Shown here in pieces: positions 63,807-64,000 of a stretch of DNA of 64,000 nt. Source of the stretch: Blattamonas nauphoetae (Eukaryota > Preaxostyla > Oxymonadida); NCBI GenBank assembly GCA_033064195.1, contig JARBJD010000297.1, positions 27,705-91,704 of the forward strand, read 5' to 3'. A program made the translations under genes and the position numbers. Below the pieces are notes generated by a model. The model saw only the letters and a list, made by a program, of their open reading frames with translations, was not told the origin of the DNA and searched no databases. Every line of letters begins with the position of its first letter. Position 1 is the stretch's first letter.

Positions 63807-64000
63807 TTATTGACTGATATCATCATTTGTTCCCGCTGTTGCATATGTAGCGTGTCTGAGACCGCTAATCGCTGTTGCTATATCCGGCATTATATCTACC
63901 ATGGAATGTTTGCAAATCTTCTTGAATTGTGATAAAACTCTAGAAACTGTCACACCTGCTCCTTGAAATCCTTTCTTTTATTCATTCTCTGATGTCCTTC
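63807..64000 (-). CDS. partial viral gene entering from the right edge
   Basis: The minus frame reads GAGVTVSRVLSQFKKICKHS, MPDIATAISGLRHATYATAG and TNDDISQ, then TAA 63807-63809. The amphipathic Ala/Gly-rich helix (MPDIATAISGLRHA) resembles small membrane-active capsid proteins. The start lies beyond the window. About 100 bp separate it from the next gene start, including the T-rich motif. Confidence 0.45.

Larger units (their letters stand above)
56800..64000. mobile_element. decayed Polinton/Maverick-like viral structural cluster (partial)
   Basis: From about 56.8 kb to the right edge the DNA becomes AT-rich and densely packed with one fibre-like gene (+) and at least seven minus-strand genes. 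These include two paralogous major-capsid-like genes of about 550-610 codons, the size of double-jelly-roll capsid proteins. Small genes and a basic amphipathic protein fit the structural module of Polintons, adintoviruses or Polinton-like viruses (family knowledge). Nearly every gene has several frameshifts. No DNA polymerase B, integrase, FtsK-type ATPase or cysteine protease is seen, and no terminal repeat; these may lie beyond 64000 or be lost. Confidence 0.65.

Overview
The window is DNA of a microbial eukaryote, probably a protist. Several genes carry short spliceosomal introns (46-126 nt, GT...AG, often with a pyrimidine tract). There are no bacterial-style operons, and the DNA is crowded with eukaryotic mobile elements: a DIRS retrotransposon, a mariner, hAT-like and Mutator-like elements, and MITEs. 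The right end holds genes of a Polinton/Maverick-like virus. I cannot name the species from sequence alone; anaerobic protists such as oxymonads or parabasalids are only a guess.

Layout. 1-8600 holds plus-strand host-like genes in several exons or frames (none recognised). 9248-9854 is a MITE. 12200-14110 has host-like coding stretches. 14456-16500 is a large 60-bp plus 30-bp minisatellite that is open on both strands. 16669-18386 (minus) encodes a transposase-like protein with an intron. 20163-28958 is an 8.8-kb hAT-like element (8-bp target duplication). It contains a 3151-bp element with perfect 45-bp terminal inverted repeats and a 9-bp target duplication, a tRNA-like relic, and two head-to-tail 937-bp MITE-like units. 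A second, incomplete copy of the hAT-like element starts at 30998. It preserves the empty site of the 3151-bp element and was itself hit by a complete DIRS retrotransposon (32449-37277).

38138-38780 is a MITE-like inverted repeat and 39023-39577 a gene with decapeptide repeats. 40125-44625 is bounded by 136-bp inverted repeats and contains a smaller hAT-like element (40572-42268) with an acidic coding region, a long Ser/Pro-rich frame and a CT-rich minisatellite. 44954-47099 is a mariner with unusually long (about 354 bp) terminal repeats, inserted in an ORF. 48332-52650 has three minus-strand stretches of spliced host genes.

From about 56.8 kb to the right edge lies a decayed viral structural cluster. 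A fibre-like gene with an S74-type chaperone domain (+) converges on a row of minus-strand genes: a small protein, two paralogous major-capsid-like proteins, a small basic membrane-active-like protein and three further small genes. Nearly all are broken by frameshifts, and one capsid gene is also split by a MITE related to the one at 9.2 kb. Almost every viral gene start is preceded by the same T-rich motif, TATTTTTATTTT. No polymerase, integrase, ATPase or protease gene of the virus is visible inside the window.
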